The notes beneath the pieces are model-generated. The model saw only the letters and a program-made list of their open reading frames with translations, was not told where the DNA came from and did not search any database. 64,000 nucleotides of DNA, from positions 1-64,000 of the forward strand of contig NAJO01000062.1 in assembly GCA_002077065.1 (NCBI GenBank), in the 5' to 3' direction. Source of the stretch: Cryoendolithus antarcticus. Taxonomy: Eukaryota > Ascomycota > Dothideomycetes > Cladosporiales > Cladosporiaceae. The position numbers and the translations under genes were made by a program. Shown here in pieces: positions 10,218-20,240 of this stretch (position 1 is the first letter of the stretch; every line of letters begins with the position of its first letter).

Positions 10218-11534
10218 CTAGGATCCCGCTCGACTCCTGCCCTCTCCTAAACCCTCCCCAGCACCAGCCACAGGACTCATACCCGCACTCCTCACCCCAG
10301 ACAAGTCACCACTAGCAGTATGCCTCACAGCCTGCCTCAAGGTCTCAATATTCAGCTCGCCGTGCTGCGTCCCCGATGCCGTCACCGAAGAGCGCATGGG
10401 ACTTTGCTCGGAGCGGAAAGAATTACTCACGCCTGGCGGAGGGGTTGTCACACCGGTGGAGAGACTTCTCGCATCCGGCGAGCCCGGTGACCGAGGTGAC
10501 CGTGGAGATCGGAATGGCGAAGCGGCGCGGTCTGGGTTTGCGGAAAGTGCGCTGCGCGACGAAGCCATGTGCAGGTCATCGCGACTTGCGTTTGCGCCTA
10601 ATTGTGATGCTCCTGCGGTGGTCGGATGGTTGTGCTCTGATTGCACGATATCTGCGAAGGAGATGAAGGAGAGGCGGCGGACGTCGTTGGGGTCTAGGTT
10701 GCCGTAATTACTGGCTGTGTCTTCCTCGTTGACGTGCGGAAGAAAGCTAGAGCTTTGTGTCAATGATGCGGGCTCTGAGCCGTCCGGGTTGCCAGTGGGG
10801 AAGACTGGCGAATTCAATGATGAGAGGTCGGCGTGGCTTGCTGAGTGCTCTAGCACAGGCGCGCCGGCCGGTAGGTGTGCGGTGGACGTGACGATCTCGA
10901 CATCATCGGGATTCAAGCTACGGCTTGTGATCGCCTCGACCGAAGCCTCAAGTGCCGGCGGGATGTGGTCTTCTGTCATGACATGTGTGGGTATATGTGC
11001 CGACGTGCCAGGCACGCCCGCTGGCGATAGCTCATTCTCGAGCGTGGAAATTGGCACCGGCTCTTGTACATTGCGCTCGAAGATTTCGCTCGAAGCCGGA
11101 CTAAGCAGTCGTGGAGAGCTCGAGCGTAATCGCGAGGGTGATGCTGCTGCGGCCAGAGAGCCTGGATATGGTCGCCGTGACGGCGAGCTGGGTATTGACT
11201 GCGCTGAGCCAGGCTTGAGCTCAGCTGCGGGATTGATTTGAGGCGGTATCGGTCTCATGTTCTCGATCGCAGCCTGCGTCTGCGGCATCAGCGGTCCTGC
11301 CGTGCCTGATGCCATGTCTGCAGTCGTCTTGCTCGAGTCTAAAGCCGTACCCTGCGCAGGCTTCTTCTTGCCCAGGCCGAGTAGACGCTTTCCTGACTCC
11401 AGATAGCTTACCGACGTGTCGTGTGACGCCGTGTCAGCTCCCTGACCGCTTGGTAGAAGTGGAGCCGCGGAGTTCTGGGGTGATATGGATTGCGTCTGTG
11501 TTTGCTGAGGTGAGGGTTCCGGATTAGGAGGCAT
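10218..11534 (-). CDS. Conserved-looking disordered fungal protein of unknown function
   Basis: This 438-residue protein is very rich in Ser, Pro, Ala and Gly. It has no membrane segment and no enzymatic domain that I recognise. Near residues 280-310 there is a compact, less disordered segment (DPNDVRRLSFISFADIV) that looks like a conserved short motif, reminiscent of uncharacterised ascomycete proteins. The rest contains many SPSR, SPRSPRSPGSP and similar phospho-site-like clusters, suggesting a phosphorylated scaffold or regulator, though that is only inference. I start at the ATG at 11534 (MPPNPEPSPQ). The frame opens ten codons earlier with a non-ATG codon. An overlapping upstream ATG followed by a GT could mean a short 5' exon, so the N terminus is uncertain. 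It is convergent with the mit1-like gene. Confidence 0.6.
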   Translation of the reverse strand: MPPNPEPSPQQTQTQSISPQNSAAPLLPSGQGADTASHDTSVSYLESGKRLLGLGKKKPAQGTALDSSKTTADMASGTAGPLMPQTQAAIENMRPIPPQINPAAELKPGSAQSIPSSPSRRPYPGSLAAAASPSRLRSSSPRLLSPASSEIFERNVQEPVPISTLENELSPAGVPGTSAHIPTHVMTEDHIPPALEASVEAITSRSLNPDDVEIVTSTAHLPAGAPVLEHSASHADLSSLNSPVFPTGNPDGSEPASLTQSSSFLPHVNEEDTASNYGNLDPNDVRRLSFISFADIVQSEHNHPTTAGASQLGANASRDDLHMASSRSALSANPDRAASPFRSPRSPRSPGSPDARSLSTGVTTPPPGVSNSFRSEQSPMRSSVTASGTQHGELNIETLRQAVRHTASGDLSGVRSAGMSPVAGAGEGLGEGRSRAGS

Positions 11535-12269
11535 TACCTCGTGGATTTGCTGCGACCTGCGCAATGCTCATGGACTCGTCAAAAGGACAGGGATTCGTAG
11601 TACGTTTCCGGAGAGTTTGTTGCAGCTACCTCGTAGCAAGATGGCGGGATGTCTCACTAGCTGCAGGTCCTTCGGGTACGAGGGTAAGGCTGCTTTGATC
11701 AAGATAGTCTCGCGGGGTAACGCTGGGGATGATGAAGGATGTCACATGCTGCGAAGATCTTCTGGGCGAGGCCGTGGCACTATGTCACGACGGTGGATAT
11801 CCGCTAGACAAAGAGGAGATCAGTATTGCTCAGGTCACGGCGGACGGAGGATGTGAGGAGCTCTCCTTCTGTACCTGGTGATACAGCCAACCGCACCAGT
11901 GACGTCGGCAACATCATCCTCGACAAGAAAAACCGAAGATCTCATGTTCGGTCCGTCGCCGCAACCACCTATCCCAGAAACTGGAGTGCCGATCTGGGTG
12001 GACCAAATGCGCGCCATGTTTCACGAGTTGCAGCTCCTCATCTCCGTCGCGCCGTCATGTGTCACAGATCTCAATGAAACGGCATCCAGCGTTGCAGACA
12101 GAAGGCTGCTTGCGAGCCATTACGAACACTAGTAAATATGATCCTGCAATATCGCGAGCCTCGTGCTTTGGCACACCAGAACGCCGCGCTATATGCCATG
12201 CACATCAAAATGCCACAAACCCATCAACGCCGCTCGAAAGCCCGTGGCATTTACAAGAAAGTCAAGTCC
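11535..12269. other. Intergenic between co-oriented genes
   Basis: About 735 bases separate the start of the unknown disordered gene (-) from the stop of the Ssk1 gene (-). It must contain the promoter of the former and the 3' UTR of the latter. No coding signal or repeat is recognised. Confidence 0.45.
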
Positions 12270-15014
12270 TCAATTCCCACTTCCCTCCTCCTCTTCCTCC
12301 TCAATAACAGGCGTCTTCTTCCGCTCCCCACTAAGAGCAATCCCTTCCTCAATGACCGGCGCCGCAACCCCATCAACCTGCTCCTTAACAGGAACTTCCA
12401 ACCCATCCCTCTTCTCCGCCTTGACCCCACTGGCCATCCGTCCTCGTTTCTTCGTTTCCTCGTCCGCCTCGCGCTTGGCCTTCTGCCTCTCCTGCAAAAT
12501 AGCCAACTTCTCCATCTTCCGCTTCTGCTTCTCCTCGATCTCTGCCTCCTTCCGCTTCTCTTCCTCGCTCTTGCCGGCCTCTTCTTTGGCAGCGTAGTCT
12601 TTCCATTTTCGCCATCCGTCAAAGTCAATGAGCGCCTGCATGCAGCCCCATTCTTTCACTTTGCGTTCAAGCCAGGTGTAGTTCACGGGTTTGGTGAGGA
12701 AGTCGTTGCACCCTGCTGCCAAAGCTTCGTGACGATCGGATTGTAGGGATGAGGCGGTGAGGGCGACGATGATGACGGGGGATTTGAAGAAACCTTCGTT
12801 GAGGGGGAGATGATCGTTGGATTTGCCGTTGGGTTTCGGGACTTCTGCAAGAGCAGTTCCGTTGGCCGTTGTGTTGCCATTGGGAGGAGAAGTGATCTGG
12901 AGGTGCTCAGCTGGCGAGGTGGGCGTGGAAGAGGAAAAGACGCCGATGCCATTGACTTTCTCGAGACGTCGTATCTCCTTTGTAGCTTGTATGCCGTTCA
13001 TGATGGGCATTTGGATGTCCATCAGGACGAGATGGTAGCCGCCACCTCGCCACTTGTCGACTGCGATTTGGCCGTTCATCGCGGTCTCCCAGCGAACTTT
13101 GAGTCGTTTCATCAATCCTTCCAGGATGCGGAGATTGATGATGTTGTCCTCAACGATGAGTACGTTGATAGGTGGTATGGATGCATCGAGCATGTTCGAG
13201 ATGGGCCCGGGCTTCGGTGAGTCGGTTGAGGCATTACGATCTCGTCGTGACCGAAGACCAGGCTTTTCAGGCGTCGGCTTTCGATTCTTCTTCGGCCGGC
13301 CTGTACGACTCGAGTGAACAGCAATTGCGCTGCCGGAAGGTGTGGGCGGTGCAGAGCTTTTGGTGCTCGGTGCAGTCTCAAGCGCAGGTGGTGTGGGCAG
13401 CGGGGCCACCAAACTCAGCCCATTAGGTAGGTGTTGCACTTCAGACGAGTTCGAGTCGTTCCGAGGACGGACTGACCCGCGATGCACCACATGCATTTGC
13501 GGACCTAATGTTCCCGCCGACCCAGGTAATGCTGAAGTGCCCACGGCGGACTGATGCTGGACGATCGTAGGTGACGAGGTATGCTGTCGATTGAACTTCG
13601 GTCGATGCTCCCGTAACAGTCGTCGCGTACCACCCGGCGATGGCAATGGAGGCAATTGCCCTGTACTCAGCACTGATATCGATCGCTGGTGTTCCGATAC
13701 CGAAGGATGTTGGTGGCTTCCGCGGCCCTCGTGCGACCCATTGATCTGAGGCAGCGTAGGGTTCATGGACGCAGGCATGGGTGGGAAGTAGTCGTTGCCA
13801 CTCTCCATGGGCCGATATTCATCCATTGCATGTGCGTAGCCGCCTTGCTGATACGATTGCTGATTGTAAGCTCGTGGTGAAGCTCTTGGCGTCCGCTTTG
13901 GCGGCACGTCTATCGTCAACGCGTCCTCCACGGTCTGACCACCAGGAAAGTATCGATCAATCGTTCGTGCCATCTCCTCCTCGGGACCAAGTATTCGCTC
14001 ACTACGTTGTTGGCCAGGCTCACTCCGGGCAGACACCCAGAGTAGCATATCAGGAGCATCAAACGTTTTGCCCAATGAATTTGCGTACTTCTTCAATATC
14101 ATCTCCCGGACATCATCGACCAGATCATCCTCTTTGATCTGCACCAGCGTGGCGGAAGCGCCCGGCCGCCGCACCCATATCTTGCGATGTAGCATGTTGC
14201 TCATGTTCGGCAGACCTGGTGTGAAGTAGTCCAGTGCCGTGACGGTCGGCAGTGCTGAAGTCAGCTCAGCAAATGCGTCTTTGCTTGATGTCTCGAGCAC
14301 TGTCGTCCTAACAGGAGTGTCTGGTGGTGCTGCAGAGCTGTTGCCTTCTCGGCTCTTCTCCGAATTCAGTGACAGGTGTCGGGGCGATACCGCACTCGAG
14401 CTCCTCCGCGGTTCCTTTGTGCCTGGCAAGTCCTCCTCTGAGTTCTGTGTGGCTTCTCGTAGACCCTCGGATGTGGCAGCAACAGTGCCTCCCAGGAACG
14501 GAGACTTCTCTCCACTGTCAGGCAGCGCCTCGTCTCCACCTGGTGTAGGTGCCTGGACGACAAGCACAGGAGCGTCCTTCACGCCGTCGCCGTCCACCTC
14601 AGCCTTCTCAAGACCCTCCTCAGGAGGCGTGACAATCTTCTCGAACGCAACTAACTCCGGCGTTCTCTCCCCAAGCGTCTCACTCCCAGACCTCCTCGGC
14701 GGCGGATCACTCGGCGTCCTCAACTGAGCACTGACCAAAGTACCACTCTTCACATCCTCGTCAAACACCAACACACTCTCCCTTTGCTCAGCAACCGCAT
14801 CCGGGATCTTGGCTCCCTGCGCAATATACCGATCCTTCAACGTCGCGTTGCTGGAAGTCTGCGGCCTGCGGGGGAGACTAGACAGGGATCGCGAGGAAGC
14901 TAGGTCGATGGAGTTGCTGGACGAGACAATCTGGGCGGAGTCGTCGGAGGCGGCGGAGCGTTTGGAGGAATCGCGGCGGAAGAAAGGGCGTTGGAGGATA
15001 GAGAAGCGTGGCAT
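12270..15014 (-). CDS. ssk1: Ssk1-type response regulator of the HOG pathway
   Basis: The 914-residue protein has a C-terminal receiver domain at about residues 614-795. The acidic pocket is E622/D623 (VLIVEDN), the phosphoacceptor is D666 (LVLMDIQMP), and T753 and K775 (FLTKPVN) complete the active site. A roughly 50-residue Ser/Pro/Asn-rich insertion sits between the helix after IRRLEKV and the strand PVIIVALTA, as is common in fungal Ssk1. Residues about 262-360 form a second folded region with IWVRRPGASATLVQI and DMLLWVSA. The rest is low complexity, and the C terminus is a highly charged Lys/Glu helix. By family, Ssk1 receives phosphate from the Sln1/Ypd1-type phosphorelay and activates the Ssk2-type MAPKKK under osmotic stress. 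The ATG at 15014 starts a basic Ser-rich N terminus. No intron is needed. Confidence 0.93.
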   Translation of the reverse strand: MPRFSILQRPFFRRDSSKRSAASDDSAQIVSSSNSIDLASSRSLSSLPRRPQTSSNATLKDRYIAQGAKIPDAVAEQRESVLVFDEDVKSGTLVSAQLRTPSDPPPRRSGSETLGERTPELVAFEKIVTPPEEGLEKAEVDGDGVKDAPVLVVQAPTPGGDEALPDSGEKSPFLGGTVAATSEGLREATQNSEEDLPGTKEPRRSSSAVSPRHLSLNSEKSREGNSSAAPPDTPVRTTVLETSSKDAFAELTSALPTVTALDYFTPGLPNMSNMLHRKIWVRRPGASATLVQIKEDDLVDDVREMILKKYANSLGKTFDAPDMLLWVSARSEPGQQRSERILGPEEEMARTIDRYFPGGQTVEDALTIDVPPKRTPRASPRAYNQQSYQQGGYAHAMDEYRPMESGNDYFPPMPASMNPTLPQINGSHEGRGSHQHPSVSEHQRSISVLSTGQLPPLPSPGGTRRLLREHRPKFNRQHTSSPTIVQHQSAVGTSALPGSAGTLGPQMHVVHRGSVRPRNDSNSSEVQHLPNGLSLVAPLPTPPALETAPSTKSSAPPTPSGSAIAVHSSRTGRPKKNRKPTPEKPGLRSRRDRNASTDSPKPGPISNMLDASIPPINVLIVEDNIINLRILEGLMKRLKVRWETAMNGQIAVDKWRGGGYHLVLMDIQMPIMNGIQATKEIRRLEKVNGIGVFSSSTPTSPAEHLQITSPPNGNTTANGTALAEVPKPNGKSNDHLPLNEGFFKSPVIIVALTASSLQSDRHEALAAGCNDFLTKPVNYTWLERKVKEWGCMQALIDFDGWRKWKDYAAKEEAGKSEEEKRKEAEIEEKQKRKMEKLAILQERQKAKREADEETKKRGRMASGVKAEKRDGLEVPVKEQVDGVAAPVIEEGIALSGERKKTPVIEEEEEEGSGN

Positions 15015-15729
15015 TCTCTGTTTCTGTTTGGGCTGCGCTCGGCGGGAAGTTGCTACTACGGAGCTAGTAGCGGGCAGGGCTATTGATCGGCACGAAGTTT
15101 GTTAGAAAGCATCGAGACACGCAACATGCCAGAGCAAAGTGATTCCAGTCAATAGAGACGATGCATTAGAACAGTGTTCAACATTAACAACGCGTCTATA
15201 TTTCGTCGCTACCCTGACCGTCGGCACGACACTGGCAGTGCAGCCGAGTTGGAACGATCAGGGAGTCGCCCTGCCGTGTCCTTCCTCAAAGCAAGCTTGC
15301 AAGCGCGTGCGCATCGATCGTCGGAGCCCTCATCGAGCTTTTCCGCCGTGTCTGCTGAATTCGCATCGCGGCCAGAACGCGCTTCTTTGGGCATGGTACT
15401 TCCGCATGGGACACGAGCGAGATTGGCAGTATTCGATGGAGCACGTACGCCCGTTTCACCGCAGCATGACTGCGATAAAAGGGTGAACAAGTGTCGGCCG
15501 CGACAAATAGAGACGGGACCCTTTCCACACAGTAGCACACCCTCGCTGTGAAGCAATACCGGAAATCATCTCAAAACATCATTGCGCTGACACCCGGGCA
15601 TTCATACATAGTTTAACATACAGTATCGACACAAACATCTCGCACGTACGCTCAAATCCATCCGCTCCTCTGTCCAGCAGCATAAGCAACCCAAAGTCGG
15701 TCCCGTTCAATCTCTCACAGCTAGTCCTC
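15015..15729. other. Intergenic between ssk1 and aquaporin
   Basis: This contains the ssk1 promoter and the aquaporin 3' UTR. Several open frames cross it, but none has a recognisable domain or convincing composition. Confidence 0.45.
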
Positions 15730-16853
15730 TCACAACCTCGGCGGTCCCCCATACCCATCCATGTCAACCTGCCTCCCACTTCCTCTCGATCTCGGTGGCG
15801 CTCCGCTCCCAGTCCCATCCCTCGATCTCGGTGGGGCCCCATACCCATACCCATTTCCATTCCTCTCCACATCCCTCCCCTGGCTCCCCATTCGATCCAT
15901 CTCATGACTACCACGATTCCTCTCCTTATCTCCACTCCTATTCCTGCTCCCACTCCTCCGTCTACCCTGCTCAGCCTGACCTGCCCCGATGTCCTCATCC
16001 TGTCCAGCGCTGTCCTGGCCGGGGTTCGCGTCCTCGTAGTTCATGAACTTCAAGAAGTGGTAGAAGCCCGCTGCTACGAGTGCGCCGAGGAAGGGCCCGA
16101 ACCAGTAGATCCAGTGGTAGGTTGTGAAAGAGCGGGAGGCAACACAGGGTCCAAAAGAGCGAGCAGGGTTGACGGATGCCCCTGTGTAGTACACGCCAGC
16201 AATCTCGATAACAAAGAGGGAGATGCCGATACCGATGGGCGCGATAAAGGTATCTTTAGACTTCTCTGCGGCTAAGATGAGAATGGTGAAGACCAATTGG
16301 GCTGTCAGGAACTGCGACTTTCGTTAGTCGCGTGACCAATGGCAACTCATCACAATCAACTCACCATCTCCAGAAAGAAGCCCTGAGCGACAGTCATAGC
16401 CGGGTTCAGCGTCGTCTGCGTAATCGCAATATCGCCCGGCACAATCCCTTTCACCACAGCAGCAGCGCACATTCCCGAAAGGACTTGCACCGGGAACAGT
16501 ACTAGTCCCCTCACTGGCGGCAGGTTTCCCGTAACCACCAGCCCAAGCGTGACAGCAGGATTGAACAACCCTCCACTGACTCTGTACAGCATCCAAGCTG
16601 CGATGAGCAAGCTCATGCCATAGCTAAGAGAGATATAGACAACACTCGAAGCACTCAGCGTTTGGTTAGGTCCAGAATCTCCAGCGGTCGTGACCGTCAT
16701 TAGATGGCCAAGGAAGGCCATGAATAGGAATAGGAAGGTCCCGACGAACTCCCCAGCAGCTGCAACAAAGTGTTTCCGCGCTGCGCTCTGGTTTTCCGAT
16801 GGTGTCGGGTGCCCCATGCCGAACATCGGCTGTTGCATGCGTCCCTCTGGCAT
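15730..16853 (-). CDS. Aquaporin (MIP family), two exons
   Basis: Exon 1 is 16365-16853 and exon 2 is 15730-16311. They are joined across a 53-nt phase-0 intron (16312-16364, GTGAGT donor, CTAAC branch, GCAG acceptor). The 356-residue product has six hydrophobic segments and both pore motifs: LFNPAVTLG (NPA at 98-100) and ASVNPARSFG (NPA at 211-213, with the selectivity-filter Arg at 214). The second NPA followed by Arg-Ser, and the absence of the longer loop with an Asp after the second NPA, favour a water-selective aquaporin over a glycerol facilitator. After the last helix is a hydrophilic tail of about 90 residues rich in Arg, Gly, Ser and Asp with repeated PPRSRG/D units. The start at 16853 gives a short cytosolic N terminus. 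The reading frame opens 17 residues earlier. Confidence 0.92.
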
Positions 16854-18148
16854 TGCGAAGAAGAGGAGCAACGAGCAATGGCGATTATATAACAAACTTC
16901 CCACGATACAGAATAGGTAAGTCCCGGGCTCAGGTAGAGTGTGCTGTAGAGCAAGTGAAACTAGTGCAGAAAGCTTCCTTACCTATACTCGAGTTTCAAA
17001 CTTCCACAGACATGACGATCGCTGAACCCACAACGGGCTGGACAATCAAGGTGCGCCTCCAAGCCCACAATAAAAGTTCTGGCCATGCGGCTTGAGAGGG
17101 CTCGAGGCGTAAGGGTGCCGCCGCATAGAGACATAAGCCCTGTCGGCGAGCGCCATGAAACGTGGCGGTGATGCCATCATCATAGCAGTGACAGCATTGT
17201 CGGGGAGGAGAAAGTCACCGAGTGGCTGGATACGCCAAGCTTCATGGGTACGCCATGGGTACGGACGGCTGGCGGACGGGTGGGAGATCTGATATTGGCA
17301 AGGATGATCGGAGGCCCGCCGACGGGGTGGGAGTGGAAGTCGAGAGGTGGGTGACGGGTCGTGGGAGGGCGTTAGAGTTGATGTGTGGGGAATGCGGCTC
17401 TTCCATTGTGAGGCTTGTGCCATGGTGGCTGGAGTTGGGGAAAACGTTATTGAGGAACGGCTGGGGATGGGATTTGCCAGCTGGATGGGAGTGGTCTTTA
17501 GGGTTAGGATCAGCGACATGGGCTGGTAGATCATTTAATTGCAAGACCCGGTAATTTGATCGTCGAGCATTGCGCCCTACCGAGCCGACGAAACCTGGTC
17601 GGCACTCTACACATACCAGCAGCAAGACCCGCATCCAATGCAGCAAAGTAGAATTATATTTCGCATTCGGGGAGTCGTCCGCACCTTCGATAATGCTAAA
17701 ACGTCACTTGTCTGCAGGATATTTCTATGACATGAGCTAGCATGTCTCTCAACGAGGTGATCGAAGCAACGTGGCGTTCGCGACACATTCGATAGCAGCA
17801 CGAGAGCCTTCAGATTTCTGGACGAGCGTTTTCAGCGTATTGTGTATACAACTATATGAGTGCTGGATGTAAAGAAATTCGTGTTCTTGGCAGCACACTG
17901 TTCTGTTACGAACTGTTACGCCCGTACTGAGTGTCGAACCCTCAGCTTCCTCTGACTTCGGATGAACCCAATGCTTCGAAGCCGATACAACCTTCCTTAC
18001 GCTGACAAAACATTCATGAGACTTGTCAAGTCTACGCACAGTATATAGGCGGCGACAGTTGTCTAACAAAACTTCCCTTCCTGCATCGTCTCTCGAGCAT
18101 AGCAACAACGCCACGTTGCCTCTCAGCTCTCCTTACCGCGACGCAGCC
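16854..18148. promoter_or_regulatory. Long divergent intergenic region
   Basis: About 1.3 kb separates the aquaporin start (-) from the SRPBCC start (+). Open frames on the minus strand near 17046-17646 have low-complexity Pro/Ser/His composition and no domain, so I treat them as chance. The span probably contains both promoters. Confidence 0.4.
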
Positions 18149-18718
18149 ATGTCAACACAATCCTCCATCATCTGGCCCGAAGCCTACCTGCCAGGCACAA
18201 CCGACAACTTCGTCACCAACGAGGTCATTGTCTCGGCGCTGACCGCCGACAAGATCTGGTCCCTCCTCTCCGACATCTCAAAGTGGGAGTCCTACTACGC
18301 CAATTGCAGGTCTTGCACGGCTCCCTCGTCTGGCCCAACCCTAAAGAAAGGAGATGTCTTCAAATTCGAGACCTTCGGCTTTCCACTTCTCGAATGCACC
18401 GTCGAAGAGTCCACTGCTCCGGAGTCCAGCAAAGCCGCTCGCATTGCTTGGAGCGCCACGCTGGATACTGGCAAGCCTGAGGAGTGGGTGAGCGTATACC
18501 ACGCCTGGCTTGTGGAGGATTTCGAGGGCGGGAGGGTAAGGATCCTCACGCAGGAAAGCCAGAAGGGTGAGCCGGCGAAGCAACTGTCCGGCGTGAAGCC
18601 CAACATGATGTTGCTGGGCCATCAGGACTGGTTGGAAGGGCTCGTAAGGGCTGCGAGGGGCGAGAAGTTGCCGAAGGAGGAGACGAATCTCGGGAAGGCC
18701 GGGATGCTTAGGTATTGA
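18149..18718 (+). CDS. SRPBCC (START-like/polyketide cyclase) fold protein
   Basis: The 189-residue protein begins MSTQSSIIWPEAY. It shows the helix-grip layout of the SRPBCC superfamily: an early strand (VTNEVIVSAL), helices around KIWSLLSDISKWESYY, a series of strands including GDVFKFETFGFPLLECTV and ARIAWSATLD, a Trp-containing strand (YHAWLVEDF), and a long C-terminal helix (HQDWLEGLVRAA). Members bind or modify hydrophobic ligands. Nothing here shows the ligand or any catalytic residue, so the role is unknown. It has no signal peptide or membrane segment and is probably cytosolic. The reading frame extends upstream to 18023, but the ATG at 18149 precedes the first folded segment. It converges on the mL58 gene with 231 bases between stops. 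Confidence 0.7.
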   Translation: MSTQSSIIWPEAYLPGTTDNFVTNEVIVSALTADKIWSLLSDISKWESYYANCRSCTAPSSGPTLKKGDVFKFETFGFPLLECTVEESTAPESSKAARIAWSATLDTGKPEEWVSVYHAWLVEDFEGGRVRILTQESQKGEPAKQLSGVKPNMMLLGHQDWLEGLVRAARGEKLPKEETNLGKAGMLRY

Positions 18719-18949
18719 TCGATGTCAAGACAGCCTAGGCCAGGAACAGAAGTATCGAGAGTCGTTCCTGAAAGTAGCCAGTATACCGTTTGTCGATATC
18801 ATATTCTTTGCATTGGCCTGTCGAGTCTGTCACGGACCAGGATTGCCATGATATCGAATGCGCCTCCTTTATTCAAGGCGATCCCGGTCGTTCATCGCCC
18901 GAACAGACGAATCGTCCCCTTCGGTCAGAAGCGCGTGGCAGTCTCCTGC

Positions 18950-19585
18950 TCAGGCATCCCTTCCCCATCCCTCCTTCCTCGTCTGCCTATCTTCCCTAGC
19001 TTCCCGCTTTCTCTCCCCCCACTTAGCCTTCACCGCCTCCAGTGCCTTGTCTCTCTCCTCCTTGATCTCTGGCGCACAACAACACAAGCTGACAAAAAAC
19101 TGCGAACACTTGAACTTTTCCGCCAACTTCACTCTCGTCCAAGTCCTGGGATCCTCTGCTCTCAATCGCTTGATCTCCGCGATCTGCTCCTGCGTGAGAT
19201 GGTACTTCTTCTCGTACGCTGGTCTCATAGTCGCCAGAGAAGAAGCTGGGGGCTGTTGTGAAGGTAGCGAACCGCCGAGACGGGAGGGCGAGACGAATGA
19301 GGAGTTCAGAGCCAGGGAATGGAGTCTTCTCCGTGGATCGTTCTGCGGTAGAAACTTCTGCGGAGTATGATAGACGCTCGGTGCACTCGAAGGAGGGTTA
19401 AAGATGATATGATCTTGGGTTTCAGTCTTCGAGGGGAGGAAAGTGGCATCTGGTTTTACGCGGAGGGCTTTCCGAGTTCGACGTGTAGAAGACTGATGGC
19501 GTCGGCAGGTGTGGCAGATCCATTCTGTGGTGAAAGTGGAGAGGAGGGAAGGCCGTAGTGACTGTGTGAGCGAAGGGAGCGCCAT
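18950..19585 (-). CDS. MRPL20: Mitochondrial large ribosomal subunit protein mL58 (MRPL20 type)
   Basis: The 211-residue protein has a basic, Ser/Thr/Arg-rich N terminus suited to mitochondrial import. Its conserved C-terminal half contains YHLTQEQIAEIKRLRAEDP, then WTRVKLAEKFKCSQFFV, then a charged helix. This arrangement (helix, helix-turn-like LAEKF.CSQFFV, charged tail) is characteristic of the fungal mL58 family, a fungus-specific component of the mitochondrial 54S subunit. A cysteine cluster (SLCCCAP) follows the conserved segment. No intron is needed. The start at 19585 is the first ATG. It lies convergent with the SRPBCC gene and divergent from the hydrolase gene at 20241. Confidence 0.85.
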   Translation of the reverse strand: MALPSLTQSLRPSLLSTFTTEWICHTCRRHQSSTRRTRKALRVKPDATFLPSKTETQDHIIFNPPSSAPSVYHTPQKFLPQNDPRRRLHSLALNSSFVSPSRLGGSLPSQQPPASSLATMRPAYEKKYHLTQEQIAEIKRLRAEDPRTWTRVKLAEKFKCSQFFVSLCCCAPEIKEERDKALEAVKAKWGERKREAREDRQTRKEGWGRDA

Positions 19586-20240
19586 GACCAGTGGTGCGAG
19601 AAAATGATAAATAATGGTCGTGTGCTCTATGCATGTACATTGGGGACTTTCTCGGGAGTGTCGCCGCTACGGGGTATTGCTGGATTGAAGCCTCAGGCAG
19701 CAACATGGATTGCTCTTTCCACGCTCGACGTAGTTCACAATAATCCCTAGCAACCAATAGCACAAGCGGGACTTCATGTCATCGATTCCGTCGCCGGACA
19801 CAATCATGTGCGTAGCTGCTCCTCCGTACCTCCATGTTCATCCTTCCTGACTTTGAAATGTGAACCGCGTCTCTCTTACTTTCACGTATCAAGCCGTGCT
19901 ACTATCTCTGCGATCCGAACGGAAGCGCTCAAACTATCATTCCCAGCTCCGTTCTTGACTAATCTTGAAGCAAGCCACATCGCTCCTCAGGCAGTAACAA
20001 TACATGTAGCTCTACAACCTCGGCAAGCCACCACAATCTGTACCGTGTAGCAACTACAGCATGCCTCATAAATCTGTAAGAGGTTGTATCACGCGCTTTT
20101 CAATCGCACGCCGCTAGTGTGCGGCGAAGCGGTGTGGAATACGACCGACGGAATCGCGTCTCAGCTACAACACGCGGGGATTCACTGCGGCTGAATAATC
20201 CTCGTTCGATCTTACCACTCGTGCTCCTATAAGAAACTCA
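19586..20240. promoter_or_regulatory. Divergent intergenic region
   Basis: This is 655 bases between the mL58 gene and the beta-lactamase-like gene. I recognise no coding sequence or specific site. It presumably holds both promoters. Confidence 0.45.

Noticed and set aside
17046..17646. Minus-strand open frames of 134-162 codons between the aquaporin and SRPBCC genes.
   Set aside because: Pro/Ser/His-rich composition, two overlapping frames and no domain or splice logic suggest chance frames.
17918..17942. A possible tRNA T-arm: GGGTTCGACAC on the minus strand with a short complementary stem.
   Set aside because: The loop would be nine bases rather than seven and no acceptor, D or anticodon arms can be drawn around it.
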